Below the pieces are notes generated by a model. The model was not told the origin of the DNA. It saw nothing but the letters and a program-made list of their open reading frames with translations, and ran no database searches. From Acanthosepion esculentum (lineage: Eukaryota; Mollusca; Cephalopoda; Sepiida; Sepiidae), in NCBI GenBank assembly GCA_964036315.1, contig OZ038509.1:29156968-29220967 (forward strand): a stretch of 64,000 bases of DNA, given 5' to 3'. A program made the position numbers and the translations under genes. Positions within the stretch are counted from its first letter, which is position 1, and every line of letters begins with the position of its first letter. Shown here one piece after another: positions 10,150 through 24,300 of this stretch.

Positions 10150-12950
10150 TGACTATTTCCAACAGTTTACACAAAGTTTTATTGCAAATATTAAGTTTTA
10201 CAAACTTTTGAAAAATATTGAAATTTCAATGCAAAAGCAAGCAATTCAAGATACATTTCATCGTTAAACACGGTAATTTCAAATGTGAATATGCAGTTTG
10301 AAATCATTAGAAAACCAATAAAATTATTGAGAATCGATATGGTATCGATCAGAAAATATTGTTTTTGACAATTTCCAACAGTTTACACAAAGTTTTATTG
10401 CAAATATTAAGTTTTACAAACTTTTGAAAAATATTGAAATTTCAATGCAAAAGTAAGCATTTCAAGCTAGTTTTTCAACGTTAAACACGGTAATTTCAAA
10501 TTTGAATATGCTGTTTGAAATCATTAGAAAACCAATAAAATTATTGAAAATCGATATGGTATCGATCAGAAAATGTTGTTTTTGACTATTTCCAATAGTT
10601 TATACAAAGTTTTATTGCAAATATTAAGTTTTACAAACTTTTGAAAAATATTGAATTTTTAATGCAAAAGTAAGCATTTCAAGCTAGTTTTTCAACGTTA
10701 AACACGGTAGTTTAAAATTTGAATATGCTGTTTGAAATCATTAGAAAACCAATAAAATTATTGAAAATCGATATGGTATCGATCAGAAAATATTGTTTTT
10801 GACAATTTCCAACAGTTTTCGCAAAGCTTTATTGCAAATATTAAGTTTTACAAACTTTTGAAAATATTGAATTTTCAATGCAAAAGTAAGCATTTCAAGC
10901 TAGTTTTTCAACGTTAAACACGGTAATTTCAAATTTGAATATGCTGTTTGAAATCATTAGAAAACCAATAAAATTATTGAAAATCGATATGGTATCGATC
11001 AGAAAATATTGTTTTTGACAATTTCCAACAGTTTATACAAAGTTTTATTGCAAATATTAAGTTTTACAAACTTTTGAAAAATATTGAAATTTCAATGCAA
11101 AAGCAAGCAATTCAAGCTACTTTTCAACGTTAAACACGGTAATTTCAAATTTGAATATGCTGTTTGAAATCATTAGAAAACCAATAAAATTATTGAAAAT
11201 CGACATTGTATCGATCAGAAAATATTGTTTTTGACAATTTCCAACAGTTTACACATAGTTTTATTGCAAATATTAAGTTTTACAAACTTTTGAAAAATAT
11301 TGAAATTTCAATGCAAAAGCAAGCAATTCAAGATACTTTTCATCGTTAAACACGGTAATTTCAAATGTGAATATGCAGTTTGAAATCATTAGAAAACCAA
11401 TAAAATTATTGAGAATCGATATGGTATCGATCAGAAAATATTGTTTTTGACAATTTCCAACAGTTTACACAAAGTTTTATTGCAAATATTAAGTTTTACA
11501 AACTTTTGAAAAATATTGAAATTTCAATGCAAAAGTAAGCATTTCAAGCTAGTTTTTCAACGTTAAAGACGGTAATTTCAAATTTGAATATGCTGTTTGA
11601 AATCATTAGAAAACCAATAAAATTATTGAAAATCGATATGGTATCGATCAGAAAATGTTGTTTTTGACTATTTCCAATAGTTTATACAAAGTTTTATTGC
11701 AAATATTAAGTTTTACAAACTTTTGAAAAATATTGAAATTTCAATGCAAAAGCAAGCAATTTAAGCTACTTTTCAACGTTAAACACGGTAATTTCAAATG
11801 TGAATATGCAGTTTGAAATCATTAGAAAACCAATAAAATTATTGAAAATCGATATGGTATCGATCAGAAAATATTGTTTTTGACAATTTCCAACAGTTTT
11901 CGCATAGCTTTATTGCAAATATTAAGTTTTACAAACTTTTGAAAATATTGAATTTTCAATGCAAAAGTAAGCATTTCAAGCTAGTTTTTCAACGTTAAAC
12001 ACGGTAATTTCAAATTTGAATATGCTGTTTGAAATCATTAGAAAACCAATAAAATTATTGAAAATCGATATGGTATCGATCAGAAAATATTGTTTTTGAC
12101 AATTTCCAACAGTTTATACAAAGTTTTATTGCAAATATTAAGTTTTACAAACTTTTGAAAAATATTGAAATTTCAATGCAAAAGCAAGCAATTCAAGCTA
12201 CTTTTCAACGTTAAACACGGTAATTTCAAATTTGAATATGCTGTTTGAAATCATTAGAAAACCAATAAAATTATTGAAAATCGACATTGTATCGATCAGA
12301 AAATATTGTTTTTGACAATTTCCAACAGTTTACACATAGTTTTATTGCAAATATTAAGTTTTACAAACTTTTGAAAAATATTGAAATTTCAATGCAAAAG
12401 CAAGCAATTCAAGCTACTTTTCATCGTTAAACACGGTAATTTCAAATGTGAATATGCAGTTTGAAATCATTAGAAAACCAATAAAATTATTGAGAATCGA
12501 TATGGTATCGATCAGAAAATATTGTTTTTGACAATTTCCAACAGTTTACACAAAGTTTTATTGCAAATATTAAGTTTTACAAACTTTTGAAAAATATTGA
12601 AATTTCAATGCAAAAGTAAGCATTTCAAGCTAGTTTTTCAACGTTAAACACGGTAATTTCAAATTTGAATATGCTGTTTGAAATCATTAGAAAACCAATA
12701 AAATTATTGAAAATCGATATGGTATCGATCAGAAAATGTTGTTTTTGACTATTTCCAATAGTTTATACAAAGTTTTATTGCAAATATTAAGTTTTACAAA
12801 CTTTTGAAAAATATTGAAATTTCAATGCAAAAGCAAGCAATTTAAGCTACTTTTCAACGTTAAACACGGTAATTTCAAATGTGAATATGCAGTTTGAAAT
12901 CATTAGAAAACCAATAAAATTATTGAAAATCGATATGGTATCGATCAGAA
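10150..12950 (+). repeat. 5-mer HOR (about 1,081 bp), about 2.5 copies
   Basis: aaatgttgtttttgac with ccaatag occurs at 10,571, 11,653 and 12,734. The ttttcgca(a/t)agcttt monomers lie at 10,822 and 11,903. cgacattg with acacatag occurs at 11,201 and 12,282. The units are not identical; for example, after 10,600 copy 1 has a type A monomer where later copies have type B (gcaatttaag). Edges are approximate. Confidence 0.75.
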
Positions 12951-14284
12951 AATATTGTTTTTGACAATTTCCAACAGTTTACACAAAGTTTTATTGCAAA
13001 TATTAAGTTTTACAAACTTTTGAAAAATATTGAATTTTCAATGCAAAAGTAAGCATTTCAAGCTAGTTTTTCAACGTTAAACACGGTAATTTCAAATTTG
13101 AATATGCTGTTTGAAATCATTAGAAAACCAATAACATTATTGAAAATCGATATGGTATCGATCAGAAAATATTGTTTTTGACTATTTCCAACAGTTTACA
13201 CAAAGTTTTATTGCAAATATTAAGTTTTACAAACTTTTGAAAAATATTGAAATTTCAATGCAAAAGTAAGCATTTCAAGCTAGTTTTTCAACGTTAAACA
13301 CGGTAATTTCAAATTTGAATATGCTGTTTGAAATCATTAGAAAACCAATAAAATTATTGAAAATCGATATGGTATCGATCAGAAAATATTGTTTTTGACT
13401 ATTTCCAACAATTTACACAAAGTTTTATTGCAAATATTAAGTTTTACAAACTTTTGAAAAATATTGAAATTTCAATGCAAAAGTAAGCATTTCAAGCTAG
13501 TTTTTCAACGTTAAACACGGTAATTTAAAATTTGAATATGCTGTTTGAAATCATTAGAAAACCAATAAAATTATTGAAAATCGATATGGTATCGATCAGA
13601 AAATATTGTTTTTGACAATTTCCAACAGTTTATAAAAAGTTTTATTGCAAATATTAAGTTTTAGAAACTTTTGAAAAATATTGAAATTTCAATGCAAAAG
13701 CAAGCAATTCAAGCTACTTTTCAACGTTAACCACGGTAATTTCAAATGTGAATATGCAGTTTGAAATCATTAGAAAACCAATAAAATTATTGAGAATCGA
13801 TATGGTATCGATCAGAAAATATTGTTTTTGACAATTTCCAACAGTTTACACAAAGTTTTATTGCAAATATTAAGTTTTACAAACTTTTGAAAAATATTGA
13901 ATTTTCAATGCAAAAGTAAGCATTTCAAGCTAGTTTTTCAACGTTAAACACGGTAATTTCAAATGTGAATATGCGGTTTGAAATCATTAGAAAACCAATA
14001 AAATTATTGAGAATCGATATGGTATCGATCAGAAAATATTGTTTTTGACAATTTCCAACAGTTTACACAAAGTTTTATTGCAAATATTAAGTTTTACAAA
14101 CTTTTGAAAAATATTGAAATTTCAATGCAAAAGTAAGCATTTCAAGCTAGTTTTTCAACGTTAAACACGGTAATTTCAAATTTGAATATGCTGTTTGAAA
14201 TCATTAGAAAACCAATAAAATTATTGAAAATCGATATGGTATCGATCAGAAAATATTGTTTTTGACAATTTCCAACAGTTTATA
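11954..14284 (+). repeat. 16-mer HOR block, left copy (2,331 bp)
   Basis: Matches 15,421-17,751 at a constant offset of 3,467 bp. Shared marks: cgacattg 12,282/15,749, aaatgttg 12,734/16,201, ataacatt 13,131/16,598, caacaattt 13,408/16,875, taatttaaaattt 13,526/16,993, tataaaaag with ttagaaac 13,631/17,098, gttaaccacgg 13,727/17,194, tatgcggtttg 13,969/17,436. The match is bounded by 11,953 (t against a) and 14,285 (a against c). Confidence 0.85.
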
Positions 14285-15420
14285 AAAAGTTTTATTGCAA
14301 ATATTAAGTTTTACAAACTTTTGAAAAATATTGAAATTTCAATGCAAAAGCAAGCAATTCAAGCTACTTTTCAACGTTAACCACGGTAATTTCAAATGTG
14401 AATATGCAGTTTGAAATCATTAGAAAACCAATAAAATTATTGAGAATCGATATGGTATCGATCAGAAAATATTGTTTTTGACAATTTCCAACAGTTTACA
14501 CAAAGTTTTATTGCAAATATTAAGTTTTACAAACTTTTGAAAAATATTGAATTTTCAATGCAAAAGTAAGCATTTCAAGCTAGTTTTTCAACGTTAAACA
14601 CGGTAATTTCAAATTTGAATATGCTGTTTCAAATCATTAGAAAACCAATAAAATTATTGAAATTCGATATGGTATCGATCAGAAAATATTGTTTTTGACT
14701 ATTTCCAACAGTTTACACAAAGTTTTATTGCAAATATTAAGTTTTACAAACTTTTGAAAAATATTGAAATTTCAATGCAAAAGTAAGCATTTCAAGCTAG
14801 TTTTTCAACGTTAAACACGGTAATTTCAAATTTGAATATGCTGTTTGAAATCATTAGAAAACCAATAAAATTATTGAAAATCGATATGGTATCGATCAGA
14901 AAATATTGTTTTTGACTATTTCCAACAGTTTACACAAAGTTTTATTGCAAATATTAAGTTTTACAAACTTTTGAAAAATATTGAAATTTCAATGCAAAAG
15001 CAAGCAATTCAAGATACTTTTCATCGTTAAACACGGTAATTTCAAATGTGAATATGCAGTTTGAAATCATTAGAAAACCAATAAAATTATTGAGAATCGA
15101 TATGGTATCGATCAGAAAATATTGTTTTTGACAATTTCCAACAGTTTACACAAAGTTTTATTGCAAATATTAAGTTTTACAAACTTTTGAAAAATATTGA
15201 AATTTCAAAAGCAAAAGTAAGCATTTCAAGCTAGTTTTTCAACGTTAAACACGGTAATTTCAAATTTGAATATGCTGTTTGAAATCATTAGAAAACCAAT
15301 AAAATTATTGAAAATCGATATGGTATCGATCAGAAAATATTGTTTTTGACTATTTCCAACAGTTTACACAAAGTTTTATTGCAAATATTAAGTTTTACAA
15401 ACTTTTGAAAAATATTGAAA
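14285..15420 (+). repeat. Monomers between the two 16-mer block copies
   Basis: About five ordinary A and B monomers with local duplications of their own. tataaaaag followed by gttaaccacgg at 14,281-14,386 echoes 13,631-13,736, about 650 bp (three monomers) earlier. One monomer (15,145-15,362) has the unusual aatttcaaaagcaaaag, a one-base net gain. There is nothing non-satellite here. Confidence 0.7.
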
Positions 15421-17751
15421 TTTCAATGCAAAAGTAAGCATTTCAAGCTAGTTTTTCAACGTTAAACACGGTAATTTCAAATTTGAATATGCTGTTTGAA
15501 ATCATTAGAAAACCAATAAAATTATTGAAAATCGATATGGTATCGATCAGAAAATATTGTTTTTGACAATTTCCAACAGTTTATACAAAGTTTTATTGCA
15601 AATATTAAGTTTTACAAACTTTTGAAAAATATTGAAATTTCAATGCAAAAGCAAGCAATTCAAGCTACTTTTCAACGTTAAACACGGTAATTTCAAATTT
15701 GAATATGCTGTTTGAAATCATTAGAAAACCAATAAAATTATTGAAAATCGACATTGTATCGATCAGAAAATATTGTTTTTGACAATTTCCAACAGTTTAC
15801 ACATAGTTTTATTGCAAATATTAAGTTTTACAAACTTTTGAAAAATATTGAAATTTCAATGCAAAAGCAAGCAATTCAAGCTACTTTTCATCGTTAAACA
15901 CGGTAATTTCAAATGTGAATATGCAGTTTGAAATCATTAGAAAACCAATAAAATTATTGAGAATCGATATGGTATCGATCAGAAAATATTGTTTTTGACA
16001 ATTTCCAACAGTTTACACAAAGTTTTATTGCAAATATTAAGTTTTACAAACTTTTGAAAAATATTGAAATTTCAATGCAAAAGTAAGCATTTCAAGCTAG
16101 TTTTTCAACGTTAAACACGGTAATTTCAAATTTGAATATGCTGTTTGAAATCATTAGAAAACCAATAAAATTATTGAAAATCGATATGGTATCGATCAGA
16201 AAATGTTGTTTTTGACTATTTCCAATAGTTTATACAAAGTTTTATTGCAAATATTAAGTTTTACAAACTTTTGAAAAATATTGAAATTTCAATGCAAAAG
16301 CAAGCAATTTAAGCTACTTTTCAACGTTAAACACGGTAATTTCAAATGTGAATATGCAGTTTGAAATCATTAGAAAACCAATAAAATTATTGAAAATCGA
16401 TATGGTATCGATCAGAAAATATTGTTTTTGACAATTTCCAACAGTTTACACAAAGTTTTATTGCAAATATTAAGTTTTACAAACTTTTGAAAAATATTGA
16501 ATTTTCAATGCAAAAGTAAGCATTTCAAGCTAGTTTTTCAACGTTAAACACGGTAATTTCAAATTTGAATATGCTGTTTGAAATCATTAGAAAACCAATA
16601 ACATTATTGAAAATCGATATGGTATCGATCAGAAAATATTGTTTTTGACTATTTCCAACAGTTTACACAAAGTTTTATTGCAAATATTAAGTTTTACAAA
16701 CTTTTGAAAAATATTGAAATTTCAATGCAAAAGTAAGCATTTCAAGCTAGTTTTTCAACGTTAAACACGGTAATTTCAAATTTGAATATGCTGTTTGAAA
16801 TCATTAGAAAACCAATAAAATTATTGAAAATCGATATGGTATCGATCAGAAAATATTGTTTTTGACTATTTCCAACAATTTACACAAAGTTTTATTGCAA
16901 ATATTAAGTTTTACAAACTTTTGAAAAATATTGAAATTTCAATGCAAAAGTAAGCATTTCAAGCTAGTTTTTCAACGTTAAACACGGTAATTTAAAATTT
17001 GAATATGCTGTTTGAAATCATTAGAAAACCAATAAAATTATTGAAAATCGATATGGTATCGATCAGAAAATATTGTTTTTGACAATTTCCAACAGTTTAT
17101 AAAAAGTTTTATTGCAAATATTAAGTTTTAGAAACTTTTGAAAAATATTGAAATTTCAATGCAAAAGCAAGCAATTCAAGCTACTTTTCAACGTTAACCA
17201 CGGTAATTTCAAATGTGAATATGCAGTTTGAAATCATTAGAAAACCAATAAAATTATTGAGAATCGATATGGTATCGATCAGAAAATATTGTTTTTGACA
17301 ATTTCCAACAGTTTACACAAAGTTTTATTGCAAATATTAAGTTTTACAAACTTTTGAAAAATATTGAATTTTCAATGCAAAAGTAAGCATTTCAAGCTAG
17401 TTTTTCAACGTTAAACACGGTAATTTCAAATGTGAATATGCGGTTTGAAATCATTAGAAAACCAATAAAATTATTGAGAATCGATATGGTATCGATCAGA
17501 AAATATTGTTTTTGACAATTTCCAACAGTTTACACAAAGTTTTATTGCAAATATTAAGTTTTACAAACTTTTGAAAAATATTGAAATTTCAATGCAAAAG
17601 TAAGCATTTCAAGCTAGTTTTTCAACGTTAAACACGGTAATTTCAAATTTGAATATGCTGTTTGAAATCATTAGAAAACCAATAAAATTATTGAAAATCG
17701 ATATGGTATCGATCAGAAAATATTGTTTTTGACAATTTCCAACAGTTTATA
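15421..17751 (+). repeat. 16-mer HOR block, right copy (2,331 bp)
   Basis: Second copy of 11,954-14,284 at offset 3,467 bp, carrying all the marks listed for the left copy in the same order. Divergence resumes at 17,752 (tatacaaag instead of tataaaaag). By eye very few substitutions separate the copies. Confidence 0.85.
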
Positions 17752-19893
17752 CAAAGTTTTATTGCAAATATTAAGTTTTACAAACTTTTGAAAAATATTG
17801 AAATTTCAATGCAAAAGCAAGCAATTCAAGCTACTTTTCAACGTTAAACACGGTAATTTCAAATTTGAATATGCTGTTTGAAATCATTAGAAAACCAATA
17901 AAATTATTGAGAATCGATATGGTATCGATCAGAAAATACTGTTTTTGACAATTTCCAACAGTTTACACAAAGTTTTATTGCAAATATTAAGTTTTACAAA
18001 CTTTTGAAAAATATTGAATTTTCAATGCAAAAGTAAGCATTTCAAGCTAGTTTTTCAACGTTAAACACGGTAATTTCAAATTTGAATATGCTGTTTGAAA
18101 TCATTAGAAAACCAATAAAATTATTGAAAATCGATATGGTATCGATCAGAAAATATTGTTTTTGACAATTTCCAACCGTTTACACAAAGTTTTATTGCAA
18201 ATATTAAGTTTTACAAACTTTTGAAAAATATTGAATTTTCAATGCAAAAGTAATTATTTCAAGCTAGTTTTTCAACGTTAAACACGGTAATTTCAAATTT
18301 TAATATGCTGTTTGAAATCATTAGAAAACCAATAAAATTATTGAAAATCTATATGGTATCGATCAGAAAATATTGTTTTTGACAATTTCCAACAGTTTAC
18401 ACAAAGTTTTATTGCAAATATTAAGTTTTACAAACTTTTGAAAAATATTGAATTTTCAATGCAAAAGTAAGCATTTCAAGCTAGGTTTTCAACGTTAAAC
18501 ACGGTAGTTTCAAATTTGAATATGCTGTTTGAAATCATTAGAAAACCAATAAAATTATTGAAAATCGATATGGTATCGATCAGAAAATATTGTTTTTGAC
18601 AATTTCCAACAGTTTACACAAAGTTTTATTGCAAATATTAAGTTTTACAAACTTTTGAAAAATATTGAAATTTCAATGCAAAAGCAAGCAATTCAAGATA
18701 CATTTCATCGTTAAACACGGTAATTTCAAATGTGAATATGCGGTTTGAAATCATTAGAAAACCAATAAAATTATTGAGAATCGATATGGTATCGATCAGA
18801 AAATATTGTTTTTGACAATTTCCAACAGTTTACACAAAGTTTTATTGCAAATATTAAGTTTTACAAACTTTTGAAAAATATTGAAATTTCAATGCAAAAG
18901 TAAGCATTTCAAGCTAGTTTTTCAACGTTAAACACGGTAATTTCAAATTTGAATATGCTGTTTGAAATCATTAGAAAACCAATAAAATTATTGAAAATCG
19001 ATATGGTATCGATCAGAAAATATTGTTTTTGACAATTTCCAACAGGTTATACAAAGTTTTATTGCAAATATTAAGTTTTACAAACTTTTGAAAAATATTG
19101 AAATTTCAATGCAAAAGCAAGCAATTCAAGCTACTTTTCAACGTTAAACACGGTAATTTCAAATTTGAATATGCTGTTTGAAATCATTAGAAAACCAATA
19201 AAATTATTGAGAATCGATATGGTATCGATCAGAAAATATTGTTTTTGACAATTTCCAACAGTTTACACAAAGTTTTATTGCAAATATTAAGTTTTACAAA
19301 CTTTTGAAAAATATTGAATTTTCAATGCAAAAGTAAGCATTTCAAGCTAGTTTTTCAACGTTAAACACGGTAATTTCAAATTTGAATATGCTGTTTGAAA
19401 TCATTAGAAAACCAATAAAATTATTGAAAATCGATATGGTATCGATCAGAAAATATTGTTTTTGACAATTTCCAACCGTTTACACAAAGTTTTATTGCAA
19501 ATATTAAGTTTTACAAACTTTTGAAAAATATTGAATTTTCAATGCAAAAGTAATTATTTCAAGCTAGTTTTTCAACGTTAAACACGGTAATTTCAAATTT
19601 TAATATGCTGTTTGAAATCATTAGAAAACCAATAAAATTATTGAAAATCGATATGGTATCGATCAGAAAATATTGTTTTTGACAATTTCCAACAGTTTAC
19701 ACAAAGTTTTATTGCAAATATTAAGTTTTACAAACTTTTGAAAAATATTGAATTTTCAATGCAAAAGTAAGCATTTCAAGCTAGGTTTTCAACGTTAAAC
19801 ACGGTAGTTTCAAATTTGAATATGCTGTTTGAAATCATTAGAAAACCAATAAAATTATTGAAAATCGATATGGTATCGATCAGAAAATATTGT
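17408..19893 (+). repeat. 6-mer HOR (1,300 bp), about 1.9 copies
   Basis: Offset 1,300 bp: tgtgaatatgcgg 17,431/18,731, tccaaccgtttacac 18,171/19,471, ctaggttttc with ggtagttt 18,481/19,781. The second copy stops matching at about 19,894, where ttcttgac replaces tttttgac. Private changes include agaaaatactg (about 17,935), ctatatgg (about 18,349) and caggttatac (about 19,044). Confidence 0.85.
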
Positions 19894-22293
19894 TCTTGAC
19901 AATTTCCAACAGTTTATACAAAGTTTTATTGCAAATATTAAGTTTAACAAACTTTTGAAAAATATTGAAATTTGAATGCAAAAGCAAGCAATTCAAGCTA
20001 CTTTTCACCGTTAAACACGGTAATTGCAAATGTGAATATGCAGTTTGAAATCATTAGAAAATCAATAAAATTATTGAGAATCGATATGGTATCGATCAGA
20101 AAATATTGTTTTTGACAATTTCCAACAGTTTACACAAAGTTTTATTGCAAATATTAAGTTTTACAAACTTTTGAAAAATATTGAAATTTCAATGCAAAAG
20201 TAAGCATTTCAAGCTAGTTTTTCAACGTTAAACACGGTAATTTCAAATTTGAATATGCTGTTTGAAATCATTAGAAAACCAATAAAATTATTGAAAATCG
20301 ATATGGTATCGATCAGAAAATGTTGTTTTTGACTATTTCAAATAGTTTATACAAAGTTTTATTGCAAATATTAAGTTTTACAAACTTTTGAAAAATATTG
20401 AAATTTCAATGCAAAAGCAAGCAATTTAAGCTACTTTTCAACGTTAAACACGGTAATTTCAAATGTGAATATGCAGTTTGAAATCATTAGAAAACCAATA
20501 AAATTATTGAAAATCGATATGGTATCGATCAGAAAATATTGTTTTTGACAATTTCCAACAGTTTACACAAAGTTTTATTGCAAATATTAAGTTTTACAAA
20601 CTTTTGAAAAATATTGAATTTTCAATGCAAAAGTAAGCATTTCAAGATAGTTTTTCAACGTTAAACACGCTAATTTCAAATTTGAATATGCTGTTTCAAA
20701 TCATTAGAAAACCAATAAAATTATTGAAATTCGATATGGTATCGATCAGAAAATATTGTTTTTGACTATTTCCAACAGTTTACACAAAGTTTTATTGCAA
20801 ATATTAAGTTTTACAAACTTTTGAAAAATATTGAAATTTCAATGCAAAAGTAAGCATTTCAAGCTAGTTTTTCAAGGTTAAACACGGTAATTTCAAATTT
20901 GAATATGCTGTTTGAAATCATTAGAAAACCAATAAAATTATTGAAAATCGATATGGTATCGATCAGAAAATATTGTTTTTGACAATTTCCAACAGTTTTC
21001 GCAAAGCTTTATTGCAAATATTAAGTTTTACAAACTTTTGAAAATATTGAATTTTCAATGCAAAAGTAAGCATTTCAAGCTAGTTTTTCAACGTTAAACA
21101 CGGTAATTTCAAATTTGAATATGCTGTTTGAAATCATTAGAAAACCAATAAAATTATTGAAAATCGATATGGTATCGATCAGAAAATATTGTTTTTGACA
21201 ATTTCCAACAGTTTATACAAAGTTTTATTGCAAATATTAAGTTTTACAAACTTTTGAAAAATATTGAAATTTCAATGCAAAAGCAAGCAATTCAAGCTAC
21301 TTTTCAACGTTAAACACGGTAATTTCAAATTTGAATATGCTGTTTGAAATCATTAGAAAACCAATAAAATTATTGAAAATCGACATTGTATCGATCAGAA
21401 AATATTGTTTTTGACAATTTCCAACAGTTTACACATAGTTTTATTGCAAATATTAAGTTTTACAAACTTTTGAAAAATATTGAATTTTCAATGCAAAAGT
21501 AAGCATTTCAAGCTAGTTTTTCAACGTTAAACACGGTAATTTCAAATTTGAATATGCTGTTTGAAATCATTAGAAAACCAATAAAATTATTGAAAATCGA
21601 CATGGTATCGATCAGAAAATATTGTTTTTGACTATTTCCAACAGTTTACACAAAGTTTTATTGCAAATATTAAGTTTTACAAACTTTTGAAAAATATTGA
21701 AATTTCAATGCAAAAGTAAGCATTTCAAGCTAGTTTTTCAACGTTAAACACGGTAATTTCAAATTTGAATATGCTGTTTGAAATCATTAGAAAACCAATA
21801 AAATTATTGAAAATCGATATGGTATCGATCAGAAAATATTGTTTTTGACTATTTCCAACAATTTACACAAAGTTTTATTGCAAATATTAAGTTTTACAAA
21901 CTTTTGAAAAATATTGAAATTTCAATGCAAAAGTAATCATTTCAAGCTAGTTTTTCAACGTTAAACACGGTAATTTCAAATTTGAATATGCTGTTTGAAA
22001 TCATTAGAAAACCAATAAAATTATTGAAAATCGATATGGTATCGATCAGAAAATATTGTTTTTGACAATTTCCAACAGTTTATAAAAAGTTTTATTGCAA
22101 ATATTAAGTTTTAGAAACTTTTGAAAAATATTGAAATTTCAATGCAAAAGCAAGCAATTCAAGCTACTTTTCAACGTTAACCACGGTAATTTCAAATGTG
22201 AATATGCAGTTTGAAATCATTAGAAAACCAATAAAATTATTGAGAATCGATATGGTATCGATCAGAAAATATTGTTTTTGACAATTTCCAACA
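19478..22293 (+). repeat. 13-mer HOR copy 1 (2,816 bp)
   Basis: Offset 2,816 bp: tgttcttgac 19,891/22,707, atttcaaatagttt near 20,335/23,151, caaagcttt 21,002/23,818, cgacattg 21,381/24,197. The match is continuous from 19,478 to 21,484. The last 0.8 kb of this copy (21,485-22,293) instead resembles 13.0-13.8 kb (caacaattt, tataaaaag with ttagaaac, gttaaccacgg), so the unit was assembled from an older block. Confidence 0.85.
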
Positions 22294-24300
22294 GTTTACA
22301 CAAAGTTTTATTGCAAATATTAAGTTTTACAAACTTTTGAAAAATATTGAATTTTCAATCCAAAAGTAATTATTTCAAGCTAGTTTTTCAACGTTAAACA
22401 CGGTAATTTCAAATTTTAATATGCTGTTTGAAATCATTAGAAAACCAATAAAATTATTGAAAATCGATATGGTATCGATCAGAAAATATTGTTTTTGACA
22501 ATTTCCAACAGTTTACACAAAGTTTTATTGCAAATATTAAGTTTTACAAACTTTTGAAAAATATTGAATTTTCAATGCAAAAGTAAGCATTTCAAGCTAG
22601 GTTTTCAACGTTAAACACGGTAGTTTCAAATTTGAATACGCTGTTTGAAATCATTAGAAAACCAATAAAATTATTGAAAATCGATATGGTATCGATCAGA
22701 AAATATTGTTCTTGACAATTTCCAACAGTTTATACAAAGTTTTATTGCAAATATTAAGTTTAACAAACTTTTGAAAAATATTGAAATTTGAATGCAAAAG
22801 CAAGCAATTCAAGCTACTTTTCACCGTTAAACACGGTAATTGCAAATGTGAATATGCAGTTTGAAATCATTAGAAAATCAATAAAATTATTGAGAATCGA
22901 TATGGTATCGATCAGAAAATATTGTTTTTGACAATTTCCAACAGTTTACACAAAGTTTTATTGCAAATATTAAGTTTTACAAACTTTTGAAAAATATTGA
23001 AATTTCAATGCAAAAGTAAGCATTTCAAGCTAGTTTTTCAACGTTAAACACGGTAATTTCAAATTTGAATATGCTGTTTGAAATCATTAGAAAACCAATA
23101 AAATTATTGAAAATCGATATGGTATCGATCAGAAAATGTTGTTTTTGACTATTTCAAATAGTTTATACAAAGTTTTATTGCAAATATTAAGTTTTACAAA
23201 CTTTTGAAAAATATTGAAATTTCAATGCAAAAGCAAGCAATTTAAGCTACTTTTCAACGTTAAACACGGTAATTTCAAATGTGAATATGCAGTTTGAAAT
23301 CATTAGAAAACCAATAAAATTATTGAAAATCGATATGGTATCGATCAGAAAATATTGTTTTTGACAATTTCCAACAGTTTACACAAAGTTTTATTGCAAA
23401 TATTAAGTTTTACAAACTTTTGAAAAATATTGAATTTTCAATGCAAAAGTAAGCATTTCAAGCTAGTTTTTCAACGTTAAACACGCTAATTTCAAATTTG
23501 AATATGCTGTTTCAAATCATTAGAAAACCAATAAAATTATTGAAATTCGATATGGTATCGATCAGAAAATATTGTTTTTGACTATTTCCAACAGTTTACA
23601 CAAAGTTTTATTGCAAATATTAAGTTTTACAAACTTTTGAAAAATATTGAAATTTCAATGCAAAAGTAAGCATTTCAAGCTAGTTTTTCAAGGTTAAACA
23701 CGGTAATTTCAAATTTGAATATGCTGTTTGAAATCATTAGAAAACCAATAAAATTATTGAAAATCGATATGGTATCGATCAGAAAATATTGTTTTTGACA
23801 ATTTCCAACAGTTTTCGCAAAGCTTTATTGCAAATATTAAGTTTTACAAACTTTTGAAAATATTGAATTTTCAATGCAAAAGTAAGCATTTCAAGCTAGT
23901 TTTTCAACGTTAAACACGGTAATTTCAAATTTGAATATGCTGTTTGAAATCATTAGAAAACCAATAAAATTATTGAAAATCGATATGGTATCGATCAGAA
24001 AATATTGTTTTTGACAATTTCCAACAGTTTATACAAAGTTTTATTGCAAATATTAAGTTTTACAAACTTTTGAAAAATATTGAAATTTCAATGCAAAAGC
24101 AAGCAATTCAAGCTACTTTTCAACGTTAAACACGGTAATTTCAAATTTGAATATGCTGTTTGAAATCATTAGAAAACCAATAAAATTATTGAAAATCGAC
24201 ATTGTATCGATCAGAAAATATTGTTTTTGACAATTTCCAACAGTTTACACATAGTTTTATTGCAAATATTAAGTTTTACAAACTTTTGAAAAATATTGAA
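22294..24300 (+). repeat. 13-mer HOR copy 2 (partial, 2,007 bp)
   Basis: Copy of 19,478-21,484. Private changes include caatccaaaag (about 22,357) and gaatacgctg (about 22,635). At 24,301 type B sequence (gaaatttc, gcaagcaattc) replaces the type A of copy 1, ending the match. Confidence 0.85.
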